From Ardenticatenaceae bacterium (lineage in GTDB: Bacteria > Chloroflexota > Anaerolineae > Promineifilales > Promineifilaceae), in NCBI GenBank assembly GCA_020634435.1, contig JACKBS010000019.1, positions 25,249-89,248 of the forward strand: DNA of 64,000 bases, read 5' to 3'. The notes under the pieces were generated by a model. That model was not told the origin of the DNA. It ran no database searches and saw only the letters and a list, made by a program, of their open reading frames with translations. The position numbers were made by a program, and so were the translations under genes. Positions 16,583-25,139 of this stretch are shown piece by piece. Positions within the stretch are counted from its first letter, which is position 1; each line of letters begins with the position of its first letter.

Positions 16583-18448
16583 CTATTTTGACGTGATGCT
16601 CGATACCGCTTCAAGAATGTTGATCAGCGGTGGATTATCGGACGGTACGGCGCTTTGTATGCTGTGAGTGCCCCGAATGATCGCCTCGACTCGGGCAGGA
16701 TTGCATTGACCGCTGTCTTTTTGCGCCTCAAGCAGCAGCGCCGCCAAGCCGCTCACCATGGGGGCCGCAAACGAAGTGCCGCGCCAGAAAGCATACTTGG
16801 TCACTGGCGAGATTTCCTTTACAAAACCAATCACGCTCGTCTCTTTGCGCTGTTGGGGAGTCAGGCTTTCATACGGCCGTACCGTGCAGCCGGGTAAATT
16901 GTCGCCGCCAGGAGCACGCACATCCCCTTTGTTGGAAAAACAGCTGCGCTCACCATTGATGTTGCCTGATTCTACGGCAATAACAAATGGGTAGAGGGCC
17001 GGCACTTGGGCTGGCTTGGGCGTGCTCTGCTGCGCGGAATCATTTCCTACGGCGGCCACGATGATGGCTCCTTTTTTATGCGCTCTCTGGAGCAAGCAAT
17101 AAAGTGAAGGTGCTAACTCGCTAAAAGGTTTACTGCCTGCCAAAGCCGCCTGCCGATCGGCTTCTTTTACGTAGATGCCCATGCTGAAGTTAAGCACCAG
17201 GCCGCACAAAATGTTTTCCTCGGGTACCCCTTCTTTTCTGTTTTTAGCCGCAAATTCATTAATCGCCTGGCAAACATTATAGATAAGCGTTTCCAGGTAG
17301 CCTTTATTGGAGTCGTTGAGCACCCGGTAAAGATGTATCTCGCTGTTTCTGGCCACGACGCTGGCCAAACTGGCTACAAACAGACCGTGATCACGGGCAT
17401 CTGGTATTCCTTTGATTTCGTTGTGCACAACTTTTTGGATGAACGGGGAGGCCACATCATTTTGTTTTTCCAAAAAGTCATCGTATGGCGAAGAGTCAAA
17501 GACAACAATGCGGCAGTTTTTGCCGGTTTTGTTGACGGTTCTTTTGGTCAATTCAAGTTGCTTAAATGCCGTACCTTCTAATTCACAGTCTGCCTCGGTA
17601 AAGACTGTTTTGAACAGATTGATGCCATTACGGGTAGGTGACACACGATCATGCAGCGCCCATTGATTGTAAAAATCAGCTTTAACAGCGTGCTCTTGTT
17701 CCTGCCCGCCAAAGCCTTCACCGCTGCCAGGGAATCCCTCACCGCTGCCAGGGAAACCTTCACCGCTGCCGGGAAAACCCTCGCCGCTACCAGGGAAACC
17801 TTCACCGCTGCCGGGGAACCCTTCGCCACTGCCCGGAAACCCCTCGCCGCTGCCGGGATCACCTTCTAGCGTATCTTCTGGTTGGCCAATGCCATAGTTA
17901 GCGCTGGCGCAAATTTTGTCTTCCCGCTTCAACTTGAGCTGGTTCAAGACGTGTTCGACTTCGGGCATTGTGATTTGGCCGCTCTTTGGCAGCACGCGGA
18001 AGTGCCGGATTTGGAAATCGCTAATGTCCAACAAGGCGGGACGTGATTCGCTGATGAATGTGGGCGGTTCAGCGGGCGCCTCTGCACTGCTGGGCGCGGC
18101 CACATATTTGGCGGCTTCCGGGCGATCGACGTCATTGTTTTGTCTTTCGGGAATTTCTGGCGGCGCTTGGAGAGCTGGGACTTGATAAAGAATTTCCGTC
18201 AGCTGAAAACCGTAGTTGGCGTTTGGCTCGTTTACCATACCAACCGCCTCTTGAATAGTGGGAAGCGTGCCGCCAATCAATATTTGGTCTTTGGCAAACT
18301 GCTTGCTCACCAGACGTTCTTTTGGCACATTGTCATTATTAGGTGTGCCGCGTGATTTTGACAAAAGCAGCCAGATAATAATGGCCAAGAGTACAACTAC
18401 GATAACAGATAGGGCTGGCACTAAGACCCCACTTGAGCCAATAATCAT
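16583..18448 (-). CDS. Membrane-anchored subtilisin-like serine protease with 7x GSGEGFP repeat
   Basis: A 621-residue S8 peptidase. One N-terminal membrane helix (residues about 8-30) precedes a 170-residue region, a GSGEGFP heptad repeated seven times (198-246), and the catalytic domain. The triad is visible: Asp318 in VVFDSSPYDD, His354 in ARDHGLFVASL, Ser559 in RGTSFAAPMVSG. The helix predicts that the protease is membrane-bound, but which side it faces is uncertain. ATG 18448 has a strong SD (AGGAGGAGAATC); the longer frame from 18484 is rejected. It follows the TPR-CHAT protease gene in one leftward cluster with a sigma factor. Confidence 0.9.
   Translation of the reverse strand: MIIGSSGVLVPALSVIVVVLLAIIIWLLLSKSRGTPNNDNVPKERLVSKQFAKDQILIGGTLPTIQEAVGMVNEPNANYGFQLTEILYQVPALQAPPEIPERQNNDVDRPEAAKYVAAPSSAEAPAEPPTFISESRPALLDISDFQIRHFRVLPKSGQITMPEVEHVLNQLKLKREDKICASANYGIGQPEDTLEGDPGSGEGFPGSGEGFPGSGEGFPGSGEGFPGSGEGFPGSGEGFPGSGEGFGGQEQEHAVKADFYNQWALHDRVSPTRNGINLFKTVFTEADCELEGTAFKQLELTKRTVNKTGKNCRIVVFDSSPYDDFLEKQNDVASPFIQKVVHNEIKGIPDARDHGLFVASLASVVARNSEIHLYRVLNDSNKGYLETLIYNVCQAINEFAAKNRKEGVPEENILCGLVLNFSMGIYVKEADRQAALAGSKPFSELAPSLYCLLQRAHKKGAIIVAAVGNDSAQQSTPKPAQVPALYPFVIAVESGNINGERSCFSNKGDVRAPGGDNLPGCTVRPYESLTPQQRKETSVIGFVKEISPVTKYAFWRGTSFAAPMVSGLAALLLEAQKDSGQCNPARVEAIIRGTHSIQSAVPSDNPPLINILEAVSSITSK
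17711..17857 (-). repeat. Seven 21-bp tandem repeats inside the subtilase gene
   Basis: Seven units of 21 bp encode GSGEGFP six times and GSGEGFG once. Synonymous differences between units show that the protein repeat is kept while DNA diverges. Likely a flexible acidic linker before the protease domain. Confidence 0.9.
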
Positions 18449-18570
18449 GATTCTCCTCCTAAAACTTTTCTCCCTGCAAACCAAAAAGCCCGTATGGGTA
18501 GCTACTTCACTGAACGAATTGTTTAAAGATTTTCCGTTACCCGCTTTATTCGTGGGTTAAAACGGTTGCT

Positions 18571-21501
18571 CTATAAATTCCCGGCATGGCCCACCAGGAA
18601 AAATGGTGCCCAGAAGTAAGGGTGTTGGTATGGATTTTGTGATGTTTGTGTGTTGTTCAGGAAGTCTAACTGAGCCTGCCGCAGCGCATCACCTTTGGTA
18701 CGGCCGTTTAACATCTGCTCGTAAAAGTTTTGCATAAAAACGGCCGTTGACTGGTCTTCTACGGGCCACAAGGTAAGCGCCAACGAACTGGCTCCTGACG
18801 CCAGGAACGCGCGCATTAAACCCAGCAGTTCATCGCCACCGCTGATGACGCTGCGACCCGTTTGGCAGGCGCTCAACGTCACCAGGGACGCATTGAGCTT
18901 CAGGTTAAAAATGTCGAGCGTGGTTAGCCAGCCGTCGGCCAGCGCCAGGCCGGAAAATAGCGGGTTGTCGGGCCGGAAATCGGCATGGGTGGCCAGGTGC
19001 AAAATTTGACCCTGCTGAGCGGCTTCTCTGATGTTGGCCAACGTGGCTGCTTCTTCTAGCAGCATTTCCCCAGACCACAAGTTGCCAATGGCCGTCGCTT
19101 CCTGGGCGGCAAATGGCAACGCCCCGTTGTAGGAGTTGCCCACCGCGTACAGCTTGAGATTTTGATTGGTGTGATTACGGCCGTATTGAATAAAGCTTGT
19201 GCTGGGTAAATAGCTAATTTCATGCTCAGTCAGCAAAGGCCCATTTGGCCCATAAAGGGCATGAAATGGCAAGTAATGCAAAAAGCCGTGCGGAATGATG
19301 ATCAGCTTTTTACAGCATTGCAGCTGCTCGGCAACCGTGCCCAGCAAAGCATTGTAAAGCTGCCGTAAGATTCCCTGGGCATTTTTGCTGAGCTGGTCAA
19401 TTCGGTTGGGCGAGCTGTGCGGCACGGCATTCAGATTTAGCCAGAAAAGCTGTAGCAGCTGTTGGATTTGGCTCGGTTTGCTCTTCAGCGGATAGGCAGA
19501 AACTGTCTCACCCGTGATGACAAAGACCATCAATTCGCCCCTGGCCACAAAAAACTCCAACAGAATTGTTTCCGCATCAAGCTTGGGCTGAACCGACTCT
19601 GTTTGAATTTGCCACAGAGAAGCATCGGCTGTGTAATCAGCATTGCGGATCAGCAAATTGTGCCACAGGTGGGTGATGCGCTTTTCTAGCTGCTGCACCT
19701 TTTTCTGCGCTGTTTTTTGCTCCGAGGCCAGCGTTTTGTCGGTGAAATCTGTAGAGGTTTCGGTGCTTACCCAGCGGCGGTAGACGCTGTCTCGTTCTGC
19801 TCGTAGGCGCGTGAGTTCCGCTACCACAGCCTCGTCTTCCGGTGCGCGAACCTGAATGCCAATATCCAGACGAAACGCCAGCATCTCCAGCAAGACGCGA
19901 GATTTGGCTCTTTCGGCATAGTGCAAACTGGCTGCCGGTTCGTTCATTTGCAGGCAGAGCTGAACCATTTCTTCATAGATGAGATGTTTATCCAGCAGAA
20001 AATCGGAACGAAACTCAAGCATCAAGCGGCCACGCAGCTGTTCCAGGGCCAGAATTGCCTTTTCCATTCGGGCGCGTGCCAGCTGATAATCGGCTTCTTC
20101 CCTGGCCAGCTGGCCTAGCAGATGGTATGCCTGGTAAACAATCAGGGGCAGTTCATCCTGAGTGCCAATTTCCAGGGCGCAGTTGGCGTGTTTTTCGGCG
20201 GATGGGTATTCGTGCAGTTGCAGCTCGGCGCGGGCTGCCAGCAGCAAGGCGTGGGCGCGTTGCACACGCAGATTGTGTGTTTCAAAGACCGTCAAGCAGG
20301 CCAGGCTGAGCGCCAAACTTTCTTGAGGCTGCCCCTGAAGCAGGGCGATGGAGGCTGTTTCTAAATCGGCCGTGGCCGCCCACACCGCGTTCCCTTCACT
20401 GAGGAAGATTTGTTTGGCCTTTTGCAAGGCTACCATGGCCGGATCGTAATTCTGTAGGCCAGCGTGGGCGACCGCTTCGTTGAGGGAGCATTGGGCAACT
20501 TCAAATTGGGTGCCTAGCTTCGCAAAAAGATGGCGAATCTTGCGAAAGTTTTCTAGCACTTCAGCATAACGCCCAAGTTGCAGCAGGCAGTCGCTGATGT
20601 ACAGCTCAATGAGGATGGCATCCCGATGACGGCCGTCTGATAAAAATATCGCTTGGGCTTTGTTCAGAAGCTCCAGCCCTTCGTTGTAGCGACCCAGAAT
20701 GAAATAGGTGATGCCTAGCGTTTGCTCGGTTCGGGCAATTTCTGCCTCTTGCCCTGAGAGTTTTAGCAGTTTGACGGCTTCTTCAATGACCTGGATCGAT
20801 TGTTGGAACAGGCCCAGATTGCGTAGCGCAATGGAGCGATTGTTTTCTACGCGGCCAAGAATATCGACGGACGCATTATGTTTGAGGTAAATATCTTTGG
20901 CTCTGTTAAACAGGTCCAATGCCTGGGCGTCGTCGCCCAGCCTCAGGTAAACCAATCCCAAATTAACTTTGACTTTGGCCAGCAGCAACCATTCGCCATG
21001 ATCGAGCAAAACTTTCCGGGCCCATTCACCCGCTTCTTTTGCCTCATCGTAACGGCCTAAGTGGGCCAGGGGCGTTAGTTTGGCGTAATTGCAGCCCGCC
21101 TGGTTAACCAGATGGTTTTTGGCCTTGTAAATTTCCGCTGCTTGATCATAAAGCGTGATCGCTTCCTGGTATTTACCCAGACCACCGTAAGCATATGCGT
21201 TGGCCTGGGCACGGAAACCCAGAGCACGGTACCAATCATTTTGCGCGATTTGGCCAAAATCCAGGAGCAGATCAGAAATTTGCAGGCAGGTGTGAATATT
21301 ACTGCGCAAAAAATAGTCGGATTTCTCTTTGAGTAAATCAGCAACAGCGTCTTGTTTTTCCTGGTCTAGCTGAAAGACGATCTGCTCAAGGAATGATTTT
21401 TGCGCGTAATCGGGCAACGCAAACAAAGACGCCACCACCTGCTCCGGTGTGAGCGCCTGCACATCGTCATAAACCTCTGTTTGGTTTAAGCTCAGAACCA
21501 T
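18571..21501 (-). CDS. TPR-CHAT caspase-like protease
   Basis: A 976-residue protein. Residues about 90-520 form a long array of tetratricopeptide helices; residues about 690-976 are a CHAT (caspase HetF-associated with TPRs) peptidase domain. The catalytic dyad is visible: His839 in LHLATHADF and Cys879 in LSACQTG, followed by GGDELLGLMRAFLASGA. The ending PYFWAPFFLVG is the usual CHAT C-terminus. CHAT enzymes are cysteine proteases; the TPR array senses a partner. Here it lies between a sigma/anti-sigma pair and a subtilase, suggesting it is activated to cleave a regulator. No membrane span. Confidence 0.93.
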   Translation of the reverse strand: MVLSLNQTEVYDDVQALTPEQVVASLFALPDYAQKSFLEQIVFQLDQEKQDAVADLLKEKSDYFLRSNIHTCLQISDLLLDFGQIAQNDWYRALGFRAQANAYAYGGLGKYQEAITLYDQAAEIYKAKNHLVNQAGCNYAKLTPLAHLGRYDEAKEAGEWARKVLLDHGEWLLLAKVKVNLGLVYLRLGDDAQALDLFNRAKDIYLKHNASVDILGRVENNRSIALRNLGLFQQSIQVIEEAVKLLKLSGQEAEIARTEQTLGITYFILGRYNEGLELLNKAQAIFLSDGRHRDAILIELYISDCLLQLGRYAEVLENFRKIRHLFAKLGTQFEVAQCSLNEAVAHAGLQNYDPAMVALQKAKQIFLSEGNAVWAATADLETASIALLQGQPQESLALSLACLTVFETHNLRVQRAHALLLAARAELQLHEYPSAEKHANCALEIGTQDELPLIVYQAYHLLGQLAREEADYQLARARMEKAILALEQLRGRLMLEFRSDFLLDKHLIYEEMVQLCLQMNEPAASLHYAERAKSRVLLEMLAFRLDIGIQVRAPEDEAVVAELTRLRAERDSVYRRWVSTETSTDFTDKTLASEQKTAQKKVQQLEKRITHLWHNLLIRNADYTADASLWQIQTESVQPKLDAETILLEFFVARGELMVFVITGETVSAYPLKSKPSQIQQLLQLFWLNLNAVPHSSPNRIDQLSKNAQGILRQLYNALLGTVAEQLQCCKKLIIIPHGFLHYLPFHALYGPNGPLLTEHEISYLPSTSFIQYGRNHTNQNLKLYAVGNSYNGALPFAAQEATAIGNLWSGEMLLEEAATLANIREAAQQGQILHLATHADFRPDNPLFSGLALADGWLTTLDIFNLKLNASLVTLSACQTGRSVISGGDELLGLMRAFLASGASSLALTLWPVEDQSTAVFMQNFYEQMLNGRTKGDALRQAQLDFLNNTQTSQNPYQHPYFWAPFFLVGHAGNL

Positions 21502-21523
21502 GTTGTTTTTCTTCGATACGTCG

Positions 21524-22111
21524 TTAAATCAATAAATCCTGTACGTGAATTTCCATCTCAGGGCCGGAGAGGGTCAGTTCATAGGTGCCTGCTTCCAGTT
21601 TGGCAAAGGTAAAGTTGCCTAGTTCGTCGAGCGTTACGGCCGTTACTACCGCATCACCCTGTAACAGCTTTACTTCCACTGATTCCGTCTCGATACCCAA
21701 CACTAGCCCTAGTATCGACTTGCGCCCCGGATGTTCCGGATCATCCTGGACTTCCAACGAGAGCTGGGCGTCGCCTGCTTCATACATAAGCGGTCCGCTG
21801 TCGCTGCCGCGCACGGCAAAAGCAGGCTGGCCCAGCATGTTTCTTGTTTGTCCGCCGCTGGGAATGCGTTTCGCAATCCAAACTTTGATTCGTGCAGCCG
21901 TTGAAGGTTGGAGGGAAACGGCCGTTTCCGCCAAAAATTCTTCTAACTGGGCAATATCTCGTGTGCAAAGTGGGCAAATGGCTAAATGATCGGCAATAGG
22001 TTGTGCGGCCGTTTCCGCTAGCAGCCCTAAATGAAAATTGCCTAACGTTGCGCTGTCGGGACAGGATATTCGGTAGAGTGCAGCTTTGAGACTGTCATCC
22101 ATTTGCGCCAT
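21524..22111 (-). CDS. Zinc-finger anti-sigma-like protein with C-terminal beta domain
   Basis: A 195-residue protein. The N-terminus carries an anti-sigma type zinc motif: Cys17, then His42-x3-Cys46-x2-Cys49 in ADHLAICPLC. No membrane helix, so it would be a cytoplasmic anti-sigma. Residues about 95-195 are beta-rich and end with GNFTFAKLEAGTYELTLSG, similar to carboxypeptidase-regulatory/CnaB-like folds. It lies between the sigma factor and the TPR-CHAT protease, a good candidate for the protease's substrate. SD GAGGAG precedes the ATG. Confidence 0.75.
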   Translation of the reverse strand: MAQMDDSLKAALYRISCPDSATLGNFHLGLLAETAAQPIADHLAICPLCTRDIAQLEEFLAETAVSLQPSTAARIKVWIAKRIPSGGQTRNMLGQPAFAVRGSDSGPLMYEAGDAQLSLEVQDDPEHPGRKSILGLVLGIETESVEVKLLQGDAVVTAVTLDELGNFTFAKLEAGTYELTLSGPEMEIHVQDLLI

Positions 22112-22116
22112 AGTTG

Positions 22117-22326
22117 TTACTCCTCTTCATTGCGCCCTAAAAAATGCGTTTCTTCTCGCAAATTACGCAACCCGGTGACAAAAAAGGGAATTCTCCTATA
22201 GGGAGTATTTCTGTCATCGTCGGGTAATTGGCAGCTTTGACGCCAACCTTTTTGGCAAAACTTTCTGCCAATTACACAGCACCCGTGGCTGTTGTTTCCA
22301 TAAACGAAGGTTGCGCCATTTTTCAC
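22117..22326 (-). CDS. Possible 69-aa protein coupled to the sigma factor gene
   Basis: The open frame starts with a GTG that overlaps the sigma gene's TGA (GTGA) and stops 5 nt before the anti-sigma ATG. This fits a tightly packed operon. The product is Cys-rich early (CCVIGRKFCQKGW) and basic, with no recognised family. Composition looks only partly natural, so it may just be an open spacer. Confidence 0.3.
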   Translation of the reverse strand: MKNGATFVYGNNSHGCCVIGRKFCQKGWRQSCQLPDDDRNTPYRRIPFFVTGLRNLREETHFLGRNEEE

Positions 22327-23051
22327 GCATCATCCAAAAATTGCCGAAATTCATCGCTGCGCCGAACCCGCGCCAGGAAGTTGTCCTTGGTCCGCGAAAC
22401 ATCCCGCACGTCCTCAAATTGGTTCGGATACAGATCAAAAATTTCGCGCGGTTTTAAATCCAAGACAAAGTAGCCAAAGATTGCCGCGTCCTCTTTTTCT
22501 GAGTTACTCAACGATTGCAGCTTTTGCCACAGCAGTTCCTGCATTTCTTGCCGCGCCACCTCGCGCTCTGGCGGCAAACTGTTGCCCATTAGCGTGGCAA
22601 ACGGATCAAACTCTTCCGCCCCATTGTCAGAATGAGCCGCGCGGTCCCACAAGTGCGCCTGCTCCTTCCAGCGGGCAAAATCAACCATCACAGCGTTGGT
22701 ACACATCTGCAAATAGCGCAGCAGCGATTTTAGATCAGGGAATTTGGCGAAGTTTTCAGCGGGGATACCTTGCCACATCTTTTCGAAGGCGCGATTCATG
22801 AAATAATCGGCTTCCTCACCGAGGCCAGAATAAAGCGCGTGGCGCATGACCCAGGAAAGAACCAGCTTGTGATACCGTTCATATAGGCAGCTCCAGGCAA
22901 GCTCATTGCTGTGCACAAAAGCGCGCCGAAACAGCTCGTAACAAAATCTTGGGTCGTGTTCTTTTTGGGCAAAAAACCGTTCGCTTTCCCGGTGACACCG
23001 ATCGCACAAACTTCGCAAGGACAGCAAACCGACTTCATCATTGGTGGACAT
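22323..23051 (-). CDS. ECF-like RNA polymerase sigma factor
   Basis: A 242-residue sigma-70-type protein. Region 2 is seen at about residues 50-125 (AWSCLYERYHKLVLSWVM ... LLRYLQMCTNAVMVDFARW). Region 4 is weaker, at about 170-235 (LQSLSNSEKEDAAIFGYFVL then LKPREIFDLYPNQF). A CxxCH motif (CDRCH) near residue 17 is unusual and could bind metal. It heads the leftward cluster encoding an anti-sigma-like zinc protein, a TPR-CHAT protease and a subtilase. Likely an alternative sigma factor controlled by those partners; its target promoters are unknown. Confidence 0.8.
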   Translation of the reverse strand: MSTNDEVGLLSLRSLCDRCHRESERFFAQKEHDPRFCYELFRRAFVHSNELAWSCLYERYHKLVLSWVMRHALYSGLGEEADYFMNRAFEKMWQGIPAENFAKFPDLKSLLRYLQMCTNAVMVDFARWKEQAHLWDRAAHSDNGAEEFDPFATLMGNSLPPEREVARQEMQELLWQKLQSLSNSEKEDAAIFGYFVLDLKPREIFDLYPNQFEDVRDVSRTKDNFLARVRRSDEFRQFLDDA

Positions 23052-23232
23052 AGGACTTCGTGGTGATGGTAGAAGCGTTTACAGGTAAATTGTAGGTGGA
23101 TTGTAGGTGCGTTGTCTCGTTCATTGTACCTGATTTTGCGGCGGTTCGTGCAGTCAAATGCAACGAATTTGCGATAACCAGATTACAGATAGGCAGTAAT
23201 TGGGCGATTTTTGGGGAAAACGGCCGTATCGC
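23052..23232 (-). promoter_or_regulatory. Promoter region of the sigma-CHAT cluster
   Basis: 180 bp between the HAD gene and the sigma gene with no ORF. It contains two short direct repeats (GTAGGTGGATTGTAGGTGCGTTG near 23090-23112, described here only by position beyond 20 bases). No confident -35/-10 could be placed. Confidence 0.3.
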
Positions 23233-23838
23233 TTAACCACCTAGCCAATTTTTAATGGCCGGTCGGGTCGTTTGCCAATTTGTGTGGTGTAGTCCGGCCA
23301 GGCCAACGGCCGTTGCCCCAACCACATTCTCGGCCACATCATCCACAAACAGGGCTTGGGCTGGAGCGACACCCAATTGCGACAGGGCCAGTTGGTAGAT
23401 GGCGGCATCTGGCTTGAGCAAGCCCACATCGTTGCTCAAAATGACGCTGCTAAACCGGGCAAACTCGGGCAGGTTGGTCCGCAGCCAGTCAGCATGAATG
23501 GCGTTGGTGTTGCTGATGATCCCTACCTTCACGTCTGGCCGGGCGGCCAGGCTGCTGGCAAAAGCCAGAGCCGATTCGTTGCGCTGCTGGGTGCTGCAAA
23601 ATGCAGCGGCTGTAGTGTCATAGGTGGCAGAACCGCCAAAAGTGTCTGTGAGCTGTCTGTAAAAACCTGGCCCGCCGAGCTGGCCCGTGCCCAATTCGGT
23701 CTCAAAATCGCGGCAGTAGGCAATTAAGTCATTGCTGGAAATGTTGAAAAGGTTGGCAACGGCCGTAAACATCCCTGGTCCGTCGTAATGCACCAGCACA
23801 TTGCCCAAATCAAAAATCACCGCTTTCTGACTTTCCAC
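23233..23838 (-). CDS. HAD-superfamily hydrolase (class IA)
   Basis: A 201-residue HAD phosphatase. Motif I is VIFDLGNVLVHYD, where the usual DxDxT is replaced by D-x-G-N, as in YihX-like proteins. Motif II is GIISNTNAIH and motif III/IV is GLLKPDAAIYQLA ... ALFVDDVAENV. It likely dephosphorylates a sugar or nucleotide phosphate; the substrate is not readable. The start is GTG 23838 with GGGAAG upstream. A single gene divergent from the esterase gene. Confidence 0.88.
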   Translation of the reverse strand: MESQKAVIFDLGNVLVHYDGPGMFTAVANLFNISSNDLIAYCRDFETELGTGQLGGPGFYRQLTDTFGGSATYDTTAAAFCSTQQRNESALAFASSLAARPDVKVGIISNTNAIHADWLRTNLPEFARFSSVILSNDVGLLKPDAAIYQLALSQLGVAPAQALFVDDVAENVVGATAVGLAGLHHTNWQTTRPAIKNWLGG

Positions 23839-23942
23839 TTTTCACTTCCCACTTTTTACGTCTGCTTTCTGCCTCTGCTAAAATTGTACCGAGCGACGGC
23901 CGTTCCTGCTATCGCTACCAACCAACACAATGGAGAAACCAG

Positions 23943-24917
23943 ATGGCCTTTTTTGATTTGCCCCTCAACGAACTGCAAAAATATTTACCCCCACGCCAGG
24001 AACCGGATGATTTTGATGCATTCTGGCAAATGACGCTGGCCGAAACGGCCGAATTTCCCCTCAATGCCCGCTTTGAACCGGTAGACGAAGGACTGCAAAC
24101 CATCGACACTTACGATGTGACCTTTGCCGGATTTGGTGGTCAGCCGATCAAAGGCTGGTTTTTGCTGCCGCGCCAGCGCTCAGGGCCGCTGCCGTGTGTG
24201 GTGCAGTACCTGGGCTACAGCGGTGGACGCGGCTTTTTGATGAACTGGCTCGGTTGGCCTAGCCTTGGCTTTGCCTGCCTGGTGATGGACACGCGCGGCC
24301 AGGGATGGGTGCAGCACAGCCCTGGTGAGACGGTGGATGTGGCCCCGCAGGGCACCGCTTCTCACGTGCCGGGCTTTATGACGCAAGGGATTCTGGACCC
24401 GCATACTTACTACTACCGCCGCGTTTTTACCGATGCAGTACGCGCCCTGGAAACCGCCCGCCAGCATGAAGCTGTCGATCCGGCACGAATGGCCATCACC
24501 GGGGGCAGCCAGGGTGGGGGAATTACGTTGGCGGTGGCGGGGTTGGATACGGCCGTTGCTGTTGCCATGCCCGATGTGCCTTTCTTGTGCCATTACCGAC
24601 GCGCCACGGAAATCATTGATCGGGACCCGTACAACGAAATCGCTCGCTACTGCGTGGCCCACCGCGACCAGGTGGAGACCGTTTTCGACACCCTCTCTTA
24701 CTTCGATGGGGTCAATTTTGCCGCCCGAGCCAAGGCCCAGGCGCTGTTTTCGGTGGGGTTGATGGATGATATTTGTCCGCCCAGCACGGTCTATGCAGCG
24801 TACAACCACTATGCCGGGCCAAAGGAGATGGCCGTCTACAGCTATAACAACCACGAAGGCGGCGGCCCCTTCCAGCAGCGCAAACAGGCCCAACTGCTGC
24901 GCGACCTCTGGCTGTAG
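23943..24917 (+). CDS. CE7-family acetyl esterase (acetyl-xylan esterase / cephalosporin-C deacetylase)
   Basis: A 324-residue alpha/beta hydrolase matching CE7 in length and motifs: an RGQG motif (DTRGQGWVQ), nucleophile Ser189 in GGSQGGG, Asp275 in VGLMDDICPPS, His304 in NNHEGG. These enzymes remove acetyl groups from xylo-oligosaccharides and related compounds in the cytoplasm. No signal peptide. ATG 23943 has GGAG nine bases upstream. No carbohydrate genes are adjacent, so its sugar is unknown. Confidence 0.93.
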   Translation: MAFFDLPLNELQKYLPPRQEPDDFDAFWQMTLAETAEFPLNARFEPVDEGLQTIDTYDVTFAGFGGQPIKGWFLLPRQRSGPLPCVVQYLGYSGGRGFLMNWLGWPSLGFACLVMDTRGQGWVQHSPGETVDVAPQGTASHVPGFMTQGILDPHTYYYRRVFTDAVRALETARQHEAVDPARMAITGGSQGGGITLAVAGLDTAVAVAMPDVPFLCHYRRATEIIDRDPYNEIARYCVAHRDQVETVFDTLSYFDGVNFAARAKAQALFSVGLMDDICPPSTVYAAYNHYAGPKEMAVYSYNNHEGGGPFQQRKQAQLLRDLWL

Positions 24918-24976
24918 CCGCGGTTTCCTGCTGCGCTCTTGTTTGGTATGGGTAAGGTTCTTGCCGTGGGGTCCTT

Positions 24977-25072
24977 GCGGGATGCTTCACAGCCTGCCCT
25001 GAGCAACGCGAACGGGTTCAGCATGACACTTCAAGGTCAGTTGTCATGCTGAGGTCCTCCGAAGCATCCCGC
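24977..25072. repeat. Nested palindromic repeat (GCGGGATGCTTC / TGTCATGCTGA)
   Basis: Outer arms GCGGGATGCTTC (24977-24988) and its complement (25061-25072); inner arms CAGCATGACA (25019-25028) and TGTCATGCTG (25042-25051). It separates the convergent esterase and aroC genes. It resembles the nested repeat before zwf in design. Confidence 0.8.
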
Positions 25073-25139
25073 CCGCTTGATTACCAGGAAACGAAGGTAA
25101 AAATGAACGCTTACCACATTTCGCGGTAAGAAACCGCGG

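Noticed and set aside
17711..17857. Tandem repeats as a CRISPR array
   Set aside because: 21-bp units without spacers, in frame within a protease gene.
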